Assembly (NCBI GenBank): GCA_036365145.1
Contig: JAEOAD010000001.1
Span: 101,777,501 to 101,841,500, forward strand
Reading direction: 5' to 3'
Length of the DNA stretch: 64,000 nucleotides
Origin: Orientallactaga sibirica
Lineage: Eukaryota > Chordata > Mammalia > Rodentia > Dipodidae
Shown piece after piece: positions 32,426 to 42,415 of this stretch (position 1 is its first letter; each line of letters starts with the position of its first letter). Position numbers and translations under genes: made by a program. The notes under the pieces were generated by a model that was given only the letters and a program-made list of their open reading frames with translations, was not told where the DNA came from and ran no database searches.

Positions 32426-32435
32426 TTTAAGGATT

Positions 32436-32648
32436 TTAATTTATTTTTATTTACTTCTTAGAGACAAAGAGAGGGAAAGAGAGAGAGGGAGAGTGACAAT
32501 GGGCAAGCCAGGGCCTCTAGCCACTGCAAATGAACTCCAGACGCATATACCACTTGTGCATCTGGCTTATGTGGGACCTGGAGAATCGAACCGGGGTCCT
32601 TAGGCTTTGCAGGCATGTGCCTTAACCATTAAGCCATCTCTCCAGCCC
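32436..32648 (-). mobile_element. DIP-type SINE, antisense
   Basis: TTATTTTTATTTACTTCTTA, AGAATCGAACCGGGGTCCTT (CpGs kept) and AAGCCATCTCTCCAGCCC. Confidence 0.9.
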
Positions 32649-32977
32649 TAAAAATACTTTTAAAAAATAAAAACAATAAATTAAAAAGTTGACATTTGGA
32701 CACAGGAAGACACGATATGGTAATGAAGGTAGAGAGCTACAAACCAAGGAATGCCAAAGGATCGCTTACAAGCCATCAGAGGATAGAGGTGAACACAGAA
32801 CAGATTTGTGTCACAGTCATGAGAAGAAAGCCACCCTGTTGGCATCTTGATCTTGGACTTCCAGGCTTCAGGACTGTGAGGTGACAATTTTCTATTGTTG
32901 AAAGCAAAGCAAAACCAACAGCTTCACTCATGCCATCGTTTCCCTTTTCCTTGATTCTTTACCTGCTTTTCCCTATT

Positions 32978-33171
32978 TGTTTATTTGTCTATTTATTTAT
33001 GAGAGAGAAAAAGAGAGTATGGGTATATCAGGGCCTCTTGCCACTACAAACAAACTCCACACATATGTTCTATTTTGTACATCTGGCTTTATGTGGATAC
33101 TGGGAAATTGAACACAGGCCATCAGGGTTTACAAATAAGTACCTTTAACCACTGGGCAATCTCTCCAGCCC
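32978..33171 (-). mobile_element. DIP-type SINE, antisense, older subtype
   Basis: TTTATTTGTCTATTTATTTA, GGGCCTCTTGCCACTACAAA, TACCTTTAACCACTGGGCAA and TCTCCAGCCC. Confidence 0.85.
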
Positions 33172-33191
33172 TTGTTTTGTTTTGTTTTTTA

Positions 33192-33391
33192 ATTTTAATT
33201 TATCTATTTGCAAGCAAAGAGAGATGGGGTGGGGGTGGAATGGCCATGCCAGGGCCTCTAGCCACTGCCAACAAACTTCAAATACATGTGCTGCTTTGTG
33301 CAGCTGGCTTTATATGGGTACTGGAGAATTGAACCCTAATCTTTAGGCTTTGTAGGCAAGTGCCTAAACCACGGAGCTATCTTTCCAGCCC
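33192..33391 (-). mobile_element. DIP-type SINE, antisense
   Basis: AATTTATCTATTTGCAAGCA, ATGCCAGGGCCTCTAGCCAC and AGCTATCTTTCCAGCCCC. Confidence 0.86.
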
Positions 33392-33397
33392 CTGTTT

Positions 33398-33538
33398 TGG
33401 TATTTTTGAGACTGGGTTTCATCTAGCCCAGGTTGGCCTCAAACTCATTACATAGCTAAGAATGACCTTAAACTTCTGATCCTCCTCCCTCCAGCTCCCA
33501 AGTACTAGGATTGTATGCATGCCCAAGCACAGGCCCAG
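33398..33538 (-). mobile_element. Old B1-like SINE, antisense
   Basis: GAGACTGGGTTTCATCTAGC, CCAGGTTGGCCTCAAACTCA and CTCCCAAGTACTAGGATTGT. Confidence 0.75.
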
Positions 33539-33550
33539 ATTCTGGTGTTC

Positions 33551-33610
33551 TATCCTATCCTATCCTATCCTATCCTATCCTATCCTATCCTATCCTATCC
33601 TATCCTATCC
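33551..33610. repeat. (TATCC)12 pentanucleotide microsatellite
   Basis: Twelve perfect TATCC units. No interruption, so probably polymorphic. Confidence 0.97.
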
Positions 33611-33867
33611 TTCAACTGTCTTTGCTCCAAACTTTCCCTGTCCCTTAAGGCTCTTGCCTCATCTATTATAGTCTACAAAAATATGTCTGGGGTTTATTTT
33701 TATGTAATTAAATCAATGTGTTTGCTTGGATTATAAAAGTAACACATATCCATCGTTTAAATGTGCACTTTCATATAGTCCATAAAACAAATGAAGAGAA
33801 AAGACAAAGAACTCTGACATAGCCCCACGGGCCCAGAAGCACCTTCAACGGAGGGATCCCTTCCAAG

Positions 33868-33903
33868 CAAGCACCTTTAACTGCTGAGCCATCGCCCCAG
33901 CCC
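33868..33903 (-). mobile_element. DIP 5'-end fragment, antisense
   Basis: Only AAGCAAGCACCTTTAACTGC and the GCCATCGCCCCAGCCC end remain, about 35 bp of the SINE head. Confidence 0.7.
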
Positions 33904-33954
33904 AGGAGTGATCCCTTAAAAGTATGATCTAGTTTTGTTGGTGCTGTTTTGTTT

Positions 33955-34170
33955 TCATGGTTTGGGGCTTTGTTGTTTTAAGATAGCCTTTACCTCAGGC
34001 CAGCCTCCAACTCCCTAAGTAGCCAAGGATGACCTTGTCATGATCTTCCTGCTTCTACCTCCTGAATGCTGGGATTAAAGGCATATGCCACCATGCCCAG
34101 TTGATGCAGTGCTGGGGGATCAAACCCCGGATTTTGTGCACATTAGGCAAACACTCTACCATCTCTAACC
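33955..34170 (-). mobile_element. B1-ID composite SINE, antisense
   Basis: TTAAGATAGCCTTTACCTCA, CCTCCTGAATGCTGGGATTA and CACCATGCCCAG, then inverted ID (CATTAGGCAAACACTCTACC). Confidence 0.78.
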
Positions 34171-34182
34171 TTTGTTTTTATT

Positions 34183-34387
34183 TTTTTATTTTATTTTATT
34201 TATGTATGAGAGGGGAGGGAAAGGGAGAGAGAGAGAATGGGCATGCCAGAGCCTCTAGCCACTGCAAACAAACTCGGGATGCAAGTATCACCATGTGCAT
34301 CTGACTCATGTGGGTACTGGGGAACTGAACCTGGGTCCTTAGGCTTTGCGGACAAGCACCTTAACAACTAAGCCATCTCTCCAGCCC
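34183..34387 (-). mobile_element. DIP-type SINE, antisense
   Basis: TTATTTTATTTATGTATGAG, GGGCATGCCAGAGCCTCTAG and AAGCCATCTCTCCAGCCC. Confidence 0.9.
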
Positions 34388-34391
34388 TGTT

Positions 34392-34545
34392 TTTTGATGT
34401 TTTTTTTTAAACAGAATCTCACCCTTAGCCCAGGCTGGCTGAAACTCACTAGGTAGTCCAGGCTGGACTCATACTCATGGTGATTCTGCTGCCCCAGCTT
34501 TTCAATGCCTGGGATAATAGGCATGAGCCATTACACCTGGCTCTC
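34392..34545 (-). mobile_element. B1 SINE, antisense, diverged
   Basis: TTTTTAAACAGAATCTCACC, AGCCCAGGCTGGCTGAAACT and GGGATAATAGGCATGAGCCA. Confidence 0.8.
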
Positions 34546-34586
34546 CAGAAGTTGGGTATGCATGCATATGATTTATACCTTTGTTT

Positions 34587-34820
34587 AAAAAGATAAATCC
34601 TGGGCTGGAGAGAAGGCTTAGCAGTTAAGGCACTTGCCTGCGAAGCCTAAGGACCCAGGTTCAATTCTCCAGTACCCATGTAAGCCAGTTACACAAGGTG
34701 GCACATGCATCTGGAATTCATTTGCAGTGGCTAGAGGCCTTGGCATGCCCATTGTTGATCTCTCTCTCTCTCTCTCTCAAATAAATTTTAAAAAATTAAT
34801 TTTTTTAAAAAGATAAATCC
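34587..34820 (+). mobile_element. DIP-type SINE with 14-bp target site duplication
   Basis: SINE body 34602-34800 (TGGGCTGGAGAGAAGGCTTA to AAATAAATTTT) lies between perfect copies of AAAAAGATAAATCC at 34587-34600 and 34807-34820. The right copy served as target for the next insertion. Confidence 0.93.
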
Positions 34821-34822
34821 AG

Positions 34823-35020
34823 GCTGGGGAGATAGCTCTTAGGTTAAAGGTGCTTGCTTGCTAAACCTGCCAGCCATGGTTTGTTTCCTCAGTACCCACA
34901 CAAAGCAAAATGCACAAAGTGGCACATGCACCCAAAGTTTGTTTGCAGCAGCAAGAGGCCCTGGTGTGCCATACTCAATCTCTCTCTGTGGTCACAAATA
35001 AATAAATTCATTAAAATTAA
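34823..35020 (+). mobile_element. DIP-type SINE, old subtype
   Basis: GGCTGGGGAGATAGCTCTTA, TTAAAGGTGCTTGCTTGCTA, AATGCACAAAGTGGCACATG and GTCACAAATAAATAAATTC. Confidence 0.84.
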
Positions 35021-35057
35021 AAATAAACATAGGGGAAAATTTAAAATTAAAATAGGA

Positions 35058-35280
35058 GTCTGGAGAGATGCCTTAGCAGTTAAGGCACTTGCCTGCAAAG
35101 CCAAAGGACCCAGGTTCAAATCCCTAGGGTCCATGTAAGCCAGATGCACAAGGTGAAGCATGCATCTCAAGTTCATTTGCAGTGGCTGAGGCCCTGATAC
35201 ACCCATTCTCTCTGTCTCTTCTTCTCTCTCTCTACCACTCTCTCAAATGAACAAATAAAAACTTAAAATATTTAAATTAA
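35058..35280 (+). mobile_element. DIP-type SINE
   Basis: GTCTGGAGAGATGCCTTAGC, AGGACCCAGGTTCAAATCCC and CTCTCAAATGAACAAATAAA. A third copy of AAAGATAAATCC follows at 35295-35306. Confidence 0.88.
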
Positions 35281-35619
35281 AAAAATAAAATTAGAAAGAT
35301 AAATCCAATCTAAGAATACATGTCATTCAGTAGCTTGCTTTTCTTCAGTTAACACTATATCCTAAACAGCCTTCCATTTTAGTATCCACAAGTATTGATT
35401 CTATCTTTATAAGCATTTCTTACTTTACTTACAAAGTTTATCAGCAAAGGATGGTTCCTAATAGAATTCTGCTATTGCAATCAGCACCTCAGCGGACATT
35501 CTTGTGCTTGCATCTTTGAGCCTTTATGTATTCTAGGATAAATTCCTCGAACTTGTGGGTCAAAGAGCACATACGTGCATTTTTCATTTATATAGACATT
35601 CTCCGTGGGTATTTGCCCC

Positions 35620-35765
35620 TGGTGATGATGGGATTTAATCTGTACTCTGGCGCTTTCTAGCTGTGCTACTTCAAAGAGCTATTTTGTTTCTTGCCTGTAA
35701 AATGGACATAATTTAAAGTATTTCAGTGTTGCTTAGGCATTAAACAACATAAATAGTTCATGCTG
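35620..35765 (+). mobile_element. MIR fragment
   Basis: CTCTGGCGCTTTCTAGCTGT, GTTTCTTGCCTGTAAAATGG and GGCATTAAACAACATAAATA match MIR's 'ccacttactagctgtgtg...cctcatctgtaaaatgg'. Confidence 0.6.
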
Positions 35766-36142
35766 GTTAGCAGTTCACACTCATCTCTCTTTTCCCCCTA
35801 TATTTCCTAGCTCCTGAGTTTCTGCAAAGACTTAGCAAAGTCCCATTTCATGTCAACAAATATTTATAGAACTCTAAAATTGCAGGGTTTAACAAATGCT
35901 GAGGAGACTTTAATTATTTGTCTTGCTCTTGAAGATACTCACTGTCTGTTTGGGAGCTGACATTACTGAACAGGATAAAAACATCCCCCAGATCCTAGTA
36001 TATAATAGGCCCTTTACTTAACATAATTGGAATGAATGAGTAGAGAAAGGAAGCAAGGTTGTTGAATGAGTGGCAGCACCCAGTCTGGAAGACAGCTCAG
36101 TGGTGGTGCTAGCAGCACAGCACTAATGGAGAAGGGAATTCA

Positions 36143-36287
36143 CAAAACACTTTCTCTGAGCCGGGTGTGGTGGCGCACGCCTTTAATCCCAGCACTCAGG
36201 AGGCAGAGGTAGGAGGATCACCACCCTGAGACTACATAGTGAATTCCAGGTTAGCCTGGACCAGAGTGAGAGCCTACCTCGAAAAAC

Positions 36288-36336
<49 letters not shown>

Positions 36337-36339
36337 CTG
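36143..36339 (+). mobile_element. B1 SINE, internal deletion, 43-base A tail
   Basis: GAGCCGGGTGTGGTGGCGCA to CCTACCTCGAAAAACC, then A43 (36289-36331). GAGGATCACC joins CACCCTGAGACTAC directly, losing about 14 bp of 'gccatgagttcgag'. TTTCTCTG before (36151-36158) and after (36332-36339) is the likely target duplication. The long pure A tail suggests a young copy. Confidence 0.92.
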
Positions 36340-36344
36340 CCTTT

Positions 36345-37560
36345 CACCTATTAGAAGGGAGGCACTGAGGCTGAATGTCAAAGCATTTGGATAAAATGAA
36401 CTTAGAGTCTTACGTTTCATTTTGATACTTTATGTTCAGTTTGCATTCTCCTCCATAATACTTTGTTTCTTTCCATGTAAATGGCATCTTTCTCCCTAAT
36501 CCTGGGGTGAATGGGATATTTCAAGAAGATGTATCATATATATCATGCGGCTTTCCTGTCCCTGGCATGTTTTCAGAGACGTGCATACTTGAGTTTGAGA
36601 AATGTTAGATTAAGTGTGATCCCAAGTGAGCTCTCCCCACTGCTTCCAGCTGAGTATACGGCATTTTCACACCCATATCTCACGACCTCATCCCTCCCCA
36701 TTTTCTGCTGAAAGTCCCCACAACCCCTATTGGTCTCCTCCATCCTGGTTTTGTTTTCCTGACTAACCAAAATTTCATGTTGAAACTACACTAAAGAAAT
36801 ATTTAGTGAAAAGGGTTTAAAAAAAAAAGACATATTTTGGAAGAATAACTGCAAAACCTTTCCAATAACATTGAAGTCCACTCTGGTCCCAAGAGATACC
36901 CTTTCATTTATCCACACTGTACTGGTTTCTTGGTCTGTTTCACCCCTGTCATCTATGACAATAGACTCTTGGAGCCTGTTTTGTTTAAATCTTGAAAAAC
37001 ACCCAAACTAATGCTGTGGTCAACTAACACAGCTCTGTTTCTGAGCTCTTGGTTCACTGCGCTCCTCTGTTTGTGAAGGACGTGCTAAGTGGAGCATGTG
37101 TTTCGAATTGATTCTCCAGCGCTCTCATCTGTCCACCTCTTTTCCATCCATCACCCCTGCTTGGACTCGGAGTTGTGTCCTTATGTTCTCTTGCTAGATT
37201 ACTTCCCTAACTCCTTCCTGGTCTTGTCTTCCCACTCCACCCTCCTCAAAGCTGCAAGAGTGGCTGTTCATACAGAGATCTGGCTGTGCTGCTTGCGTCC
37301 TTCAGACTTAAGTGACAGCAATCCACAACTACACGCAACAACTCAAGTTTCATTTAATTCACACAAGTGAAAGGAGCCAGCCACAGACACGCATGCATTG
37401 TAAACAGAGCGTGAATCCCAGTAAAACCCATCGAGGGGAGTTAGCATCATGGGACGCTTGCCACGGATAGAGGGGTGGTCATGAAGAGGGCAGGAGTGGG
37501 GCTTCTGACAGGTTGATTAGGTCCTATCTCTCAATTGGGATGCTAAGAAAATATATATGC
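36345..37560. other. About 1.2 kb repeat-free sequence
   Basis: No repeat, promoter or gene recognised. The 93-codon frame at 37089-37370 has no splice context or recognisable domain. Confidence 0.5.
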
Positions 37561-37564
37561 TCCG

Positions 37565-37728
37565 TTTTGTTTTTTTTTTGTTTTTTTGTTTTTTAGTTTT
37601 TCTGAGGTAGAGTCTCACTCTAGCTCAGGTTGACCTGGAATTCACTATGTAGTCTCAGGGTGGCCTCAAACTCACAGCCATCCTCCTACCTCTGCCTCCC
37701 GAGTACTGCGTGTGCCACCATGCCCAGC
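37565..37728 (-). mobile_element. B1 SINE, antisense
   Basis: TTTTTCTGAGGTAGAGTCTC, TGACCTGGAATTCACTATGT and GCGTGTGCCACCATGCCCAG. Flanks TATGCTCCGTTTT and TATGTTCCATTTT are a diverged target duplication. Confidence 0.9.
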
Positions 37729-37765
37729 GTATGTTCCATTTTTGATAATCCATTCAGCTTTAAGT

Positions 37766-37940
37766 TTGGGGCACTCCTTTTTTTGTTAATTTTTGGTTTT
37801 TTGAGGTAGGGTCTCACTTTAGCTCAGGCTGACTTGGAAGTCACTATGTACTCTCAGGGTGGCCTTGAACAATCCTCCTACCTCTGCCTTCCTGGTGCTG
37901 GGATTAAAAGTATGTACCACCACCCTGGCTTGGGGCACTC
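37766..37940 (-). mobile_element. B1 SINE, antisense, with target duplication
   Basis: B1 between about 37778 and 37929 (TTTTTTGAGGTAGGGTCTCA to CCACCACCCTGGC), with TTGGGGCACTC on both sides (37766-37776 and 37930-37940). Confidence 0.9.
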
Positions 37941-37975
37941 TTTTATATCTATTCCTTTGATAAAACATGAAAACA

Positions 37976-38285
37976 GGTCTAGGGAGATAGCTCAGTAGTA
38001 CAGTGCTTGCCTCACCAGCATGAGGACCTGAGTTCAGTCTCCAGATCTCATGGAAGAATGATGGGCATGGTTGTCATCACAACCCCACAGAGGCAGAGAC
38101 ATGAGGATCACTGGGGCCAGACCAGCCTAATTTGTAAATTCCAGGCCAATAAGAGACTTTGTCTCAAAGAAAGCAGATGGCATTTCTGAGGATGAGGCCT
38201 GAGATTGTCCTCTGGCCTCCAGATGTGTGCACACAAACATGCACACACCCCTGTGCACACACACATGAACAAGCATACCATGTGT
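37976..38285 (+). mobile_element. B4 SINE, near full length
   Basis: GGTCTAGGGAGATAGCTCAG, GAGGACCTGAGTTCAGTCTC, GATCACTGGGGCCAGACCAG, GAGGCCTGAGATTGTCCTCT and a CA-rich 3' end (GCACACAAACATGCACACAC). Confidence 0.85.
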
Positions 38286-38289
38286 ACAC

Positions 38290-38975
38290 ACATAAATGAA
38301 ATTGGGAAAGACCATAAAACAAACAATATTACTTGTTGCTTCACCGACATGATATTCAGTCCTTCTCATGTCTCCCACTGTTTTCGCCTGGGAGCAGTTT
38401 CCTCCCAACCACTCACAGAGCACACTTACATTCCTGATGCTGCTCACGTTGACAGCAAGCCCCTCCTCAGAAAGCTCACTTATCCTCTGAGCCCACACTC
38501 AAGTGTCACCTTCTCTGTGCTTCCGTGCACTTTGCATTCCTTTTCTAACATTGTACTGACCATAGTTTCCATGTGAAAAGTGTGTTACCTTGAAGGGAGA
38601 AACAGGACAGAAGACCAGGGTCACCTGAGAAATCCAGCTCGGGGTAGCACATTGCTTTACTATGCAGTCATTTCTCTGGATTTTTATCTGTCCATCCACA
38701 CAGAGGTTCTCTATCATTTCTATGCTAGGAACCTCTCCAGCAAACTGAAGAAGCACATGGATCCCCCCTTTATGTGAATTTTCACTGAAGTATGACTAAA
38801 CGCACAAACCACAGATGGGAGACTCTGCAAATCTGCACAAAGGGAACACACTGATATTTCTCACCTCTGGATCAATGAACAGATAACCTAACCCCCTCCT
38901 CCCAAGCACCACCCTAGAAAAGAGCAAATATCGTGATTCCTGATCCCAGATCTTAGTCTGTTTTTAAAGATGAGA
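38290..38975. other. Unique sequence, no gene seen
   Basis: Frames of 65-123 codons on both strands overlap each other, and none has splice signals or a recognised domain. Confidence 0.5.
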
Positions 38976-38979
38976 TGAG

Positions 38980-39260
38980 CTGGATTATACAGTACTTTTC
39001 TTTCTGCGTCTGGTTTTGGTGTTGAGCCTTAGCGGCTGAGATTCATGCACGTTTCTGAATGTAGCAATTGTCTCCTTTTTCTCGTCCATGGCTGGCATTT
39101 CATTGTATCAACAGACCTCTGCTGACTTAGCCATTCTTTTATGATGACCAGCAATAGCTTCTTTTCAGCCTTGGATATGAATGGTGCTGTTATGAACATC
39201 TTCATATGTGTGAACTTGTTTCAGGATATTTTTAGGCATCTAAAATATTCCCAGAAGCAC
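38980..39260 (-). mobile_element. Ancient L1 3' region, antisense
   Basis: CATGGCTGGCATTTCATTGT, AGCCATTCTTTTATGATGAC and GAATGGTGCTGTTATGAACA correspond to antisense L1 ('attccattgtatg...gctgctatgaacatt'). Confidence 0.55.
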
Positions 39261-39339
39261 AAAAGAAATTTAAATAATTTGTAGTTCTTAAAAATAGAAA
39301 ACAAAATTTGCGATATAGTATAATATATACATGTATCTA

Positions 39340-39667
39340 CCTGGAGATGTAGGTAGCTCAGTTGGCAGAGTGTAAGCCTGCTTATATATGTGCTGGCTAG
39401 GGAGATGGCTCAGTAGTAAAGCATTTGTTCAGGACTCTGAGTTCAATACTGTACCTCCATCACCAAACAAAATAAGACAAAACCCCCCCCAAAAAAAAAA
39501 TCCCTCTAGTCTGTACATCTTTTAGCCAGGCATAGTGGCTATTACCAAAATCTTAGCATGCAGGAGGCTGAGGCAGGCAGATTACCATGAGTTCAAGGCC
39601 AGCCTGGTCTACATAGTTAACTCAGAACAGCCTGGGCTACCAAGTGAGACCCTGTCTCAAAAAAAGT
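39340..39667 (+). mobile_element. ID-like then old B1 composite
   Basis: Two ID-like heads occur close together (TAGGTAGCTCAGTTGGCAGA and GGGAGATGGCTCAGTAGTAA), then an old B1 (GCCAGGCATAGTGGCTATTA, GGAGGCTGAGGCAGGCAGAT, GAGACCCTGTCTC). This B1 keeps 'ctgaggcagg', unlike the young local subfamily. Confidence 0.7.
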
Positions 39668-39878
39668 TATGTATGTACTTCTTTGCCAACACAATTCCTA
39701 GATCTAATGTGGTTCTAATAGCTGTTAATACCTTCAAAGTCATAATGTGCGTAAATAAAATTTCAAAAATGTGGCCAAACTATAATATTCTATGAAAACG
39801 TGTGCATGTGTCCAAACATACTGTGAGTACTTATGATATAGTGAATGCACTCATAATTGAAGGAAATATTAAATTTCA

Positions 39879-39917
39879 AGCAAGTGCCTTTAACCTCTGA
39901 GCTAACTCCCCAGTCTG
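39879..39917 (-). mobile_element. DIP 5'-end fragment, antisense
   Basis: CAAGCAAGTGCCTTTAACCT and GAGCTAACTCCCCAGTC only. Same size class as 33868-33903. Confidence 0.65.
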
Positions 39918-40025
39918 GAAATTTTAAATTTCAGTTAGAGGTTAATTTTGGTAATTATTGTTTTGCTTGAATTTTTGTTTTTATTTTTTGTTTGTTTGAA
40001 TGATTGGTTTTTAAGGGTTATCTTT

Positions 40026-40243
40026 TAAAAAAATTATTTATTTGACAGAAAGAGAAGGAGGTAGATAGAGAGAAAAAGAGAGAGAGAGAAAATGGGCATG
40101 CCAGGGTCTCCAGCCACTATAAATGAATGCCAGACACATGTGCCACCTTGTGCATCTGGCTTTACATAGGTACTGGGGAATTAAACGTGGGTCCTTTGGC
40201 TTTGCAGGCAAGTGCCTTAACCACTGATCAATCTCTCCAGCCC
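40026..40243 (-). mobile_element. DIP-type SINE, antisense
   Basis: AAATTATTTATTTGACAGAA, long GAGA tract, CCAGGGTCTCCAGCCACTAT and TCAATCTCTCCAGCCC. Confidence 0.9.
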
Positions 40244-40244
40244 T

Positions 40245-40457
40245 CAGAGATGGCTCAGGGGTTAAGGTGCTTGCCTGCAAAGCCTAATGACATGGGTTTA
40301 ATTCCCCAATACTCATGTAAAGCCAGATGCACAAAGAGGCACATGAATCTGGAGTTTGTTTGCAGTGGCTTGAGGACCTGGTGCACCTATTCTCCCTGTC
40401 TGTCTCCTCTCCCGCTGTCTCTCTCTCTCTCTCCTTGCAAATAAATAAATAAAAAAT
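40245..40457 (+). mobile_element. DIP-type SINE, head-to-head with previous
   Basis: CAGAGATGGCTCAGGGGTTA to GCAAATAAATAAATAAAA. The heads abut at 40243/40245, so the pair forms an inverted repeat with almost no spacer. Confidence 0.9.
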
Positions 40458-40479
40458 ATTTGGAGCAAAGAACTCATGA

Positions 40480-40850
40480 GTGACAATAGTTAACTTTTAT
40501 TGAGTTTATCATATGCATCATATTTATAAGTGCTTTAAAAGTCCTTAAACCCTCATGACAGCTTGTTGATTATTGCTGAGGATGCAGACTTGGAGAGATT
40601 ATATAACTTTTTTTTTTTTTTTTGGTTTTTGAGGTAGGCTGACCTGAAATTCATTATGTAGTCTCAGGGTGGCCTTGAACTCATGGCAATCCTTCTCTAC
40701 CTCTGCTTCCCTGAGTGCTTGGATTAAAGGTGTGTGTGAGCCACCATGCCCAGCAGTTTATATCACTTGTTAAGATTTTCTAGCCTTTACGTCTTAGGCC
40801 AGGAATTCAAACTTGAATATTTCTGATCACCTTAACCCTTAAGTGACTGC
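40480..40850 (-). mobile_element. MIR-like SINE, antisense, split by B1
   Basis: TTGAGTTTATCATATGCATC, AAAGTCCTTAAACCCTCATG and TTGGAGAGATTATATAAC before the B1. TTATATCACTTGTTAAG, AGGCCAGGAATTCAAAC and TCACCTTAACCC after it. TATATAAC and TATATCAC may be the diverged B1 target duplication. Confidence 0.5.
40606..40754 (-). mobile_element. B1 SINE, antisense
   Basis: GGTTTTTGAGGTAGGCTGAC shows a deletion of the 'gtctcactctagcccag' segment. GTCTCAGGGTGGCCTTGAAC and GAGCCACCATGCCCAGC are intact. Confidence 0.88.
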
Positions 40851-40911
40851 TATGTTTTATGTATTATTGCTGATGAATGAAGAGATTAATGCATAAATTA
40901 AGGAACAAATG

Positions 40912-40967
40912 ATTGCTTCTCAGCCTTTTGGCTAAGACCAAGTGTAGTATCTGTTATCAGTTTAATA
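40912..40967 (+). pseudogene. U2 snRNA retropseudogene, 3'-truncated
   Basis: The first roughly 58 nt of U2 spliceosomal RNA are present: ATTGCTTCTCAGCCTTTTGG, CTAAGACCAAGTGTAGTATC, TGTTATCAGTTTAATA. Relative to U2 there are three substitutions and loss of three bases (GTTCTTATC has become GTTATC) in the branch-site recognition region. It stops within U2 and lacks the Sm site and 3' stem-loops. Perfect 13-bp repeats AAGGAACAAATGA flank it (40900-40912 and 40968-40980), the mark of L1-type insertion. Not functional. Confidence 0.93.
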
Positions 40968-40984
40968 AAGGAACAAATGAATGA

Positions 40985-41485
40985 CTTTAGCCAACTACAC
41001 TGTGTATTCCACAGCTAGTGGAATTAGTGATGCAGTGTGGTTGCTAAAGAATAATCTTTGTGTGAAGCACTTGGTCCCCTTGAAAAAAGTTAAAACCAAC
41101 TGCTCATAAACTCAGCACTTTGACCTCCTGAACAGCCATCCAGCAACGTTAGATGACAGTGCCGAGCTCAAGAAGGTAAACTCCCGGGCCACAGAGTAAC
41201 CAGTACTTAGCCCCAAGTGATGAGTCAGGGGCGTTGTGGGAAATCAGCTAGTAAATAAATCTTCCCTCCTTTCAAGAACATCACTCAGAAGAGTCACACT
41301 TCCGTCAAGACACTTTGTCTCTTCTGAGAGACAGAGGAAGAAGTGGAGAGGTGTGGAGAATCCCTGAGGTCTGAGGAATTTCAGATTCCTCTCCTGTCCT
41401 GAGGTCTGGGGTGGACCTGTGTCTCTGCAGACTGTCCTTAAGACTGAGACGCTTGTAATCCAAAGGAAACACATTAGGATTACTC
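40985..41485. other. Unique sequence
   Basis: No repeat or gene recognised. Opposed 60-76-codon frames around 41244-41601 lack supporting signals. Confidence 0.5.
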
Positions 41486-41491
41486 TTCTTC

Positions 41492-41635
41492 AGCTGAACA
41501 TGGTGGTGCATGCTTCTAATCACAGCATTCGGGAGGCTGAAGTAGGAGGATCTTCAATGAGTTCAAAGCCAGCCTGGGCAAGAATGAAACCCTGTGTCTA
41601 AGTAAGAAAGTAAGTAAGTAAATAAATAAATAAAT
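41492..41635 (+). mobile_element. Old B1 SINE
   Basis: CAGCTGAACATGGTGGTGCA, GAAGTAGGAGGATC and AATGAAACCCTGTGTC, with a tail of AAGTAAGT then AAATAAAT. Confidence 0.82.
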
Positions 41636-41751
41636 GTATTCTTCAAGTTAGGTCTTCTGAAATTTAGGAAAAGGTAACCAAGTGTTTAAACGTGTTTTTG
41701 AAATTAGCTATTTTTACTTTATGGCTTTGTAAAGTTATAGAACTAGAATTT

Positions 41752-42101
41752 ATACATGTCGTAGTCACCTTGAGGTTGCTGGAACAAAACACCAAAAATA
41801 GCTGGTGGGGGAAAAGGGTTTTTTCTTACCATCCTGAGGAGAAGGTTCATCGTGGCACTGTGAAAGGGTGGTAGAGCAGAGGCTGGATATCACTTCTGAC
41901 CACAGCAGGTGGAAAACAGCAGCAAGAGAGTGAGCTAAGGTCTGACAAGAGGGAATCTGAGCTATAGCACCCCAAAGCCCACCCCAGAAACACACCTCCT
42001 CCAGCAAGGCTCCACCTCCCAAATTGCCACCAGCTGGAGACCATACATTTGAAACACATGAGTTTATGGGGACATCTGATTCAAACTACCACAACACATG
42101 T
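41752..42101 (-). mobile_element. URR1-like hAT element, antisense, with 8-bp target duplication
   Basis: In sense the element (about 42093 down to 41760) reads TTGTGGTAGTTTGAATCAGA, GGTGGCAATTTGGGAGGTGG, CCAGCCTCTGCTCTACCACC and CCAGCAACCTCAAGGTGACT. ATACATGT (41752-41759) and ACACATGT (42094-42101) match at 7 of 8 bases. Confidence 0.72.
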
Positions 42102-42119
42102 AAAATGTCCAAATATGCA

Positions 42120-42415
42120 AGCACTTAAAATAAAAAGATGAAAATTTCCCTTACTTTCCTAATCTTCCTCAGAATTAAGTATTGTTAGTGTTTAAAGTTT
42201 CACGTTGAGATTTTCAAACTTTTTTTATAACTACACCATACATTTGTATCTCTATGCACACATAAACAAATACACAAATATACAAGCACATATGCAAATA
42301 TTTTATGACTTACTTTTTTCCTTGGTAATATGTCATGGACATCATGCCAGATCAATACCATGTTTCATTGAAGGTAAATAGTACTCATTTTAAGGAACCA
42401 TTATAAATTGTGTTA
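42120..42415 (-). mobile_element. Ancient L1-like sequence, antisense
   Basis: TTCACGTTGAGATTTTCAAA, TTTGTATCTCTATGCACACA and GGTAATATGTCATGGACATC resemble antisense ancient L1 3' regions. Weak. Confidence 0.35.

Larger units (their letters stand above)
33700..35610 (-). mobile_element. Ancient L1 (L1M-like), antisense, broken by SINEs
   Basis: Non-SINE remnants are 33715-33850 (GGATTATAAAAGTAACACAT), 34547-34600 (GATTTATACCTTTG) and 35307-35610 (TAAACAGCCTTCCATTTTAG, GCCTTTATGTATTCTAGGAT, GGGTCAAAGAGCACATACG). These follow antisense L1M 3'-region phrases. SINEs fill the gaps. Confidence 0.45.
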
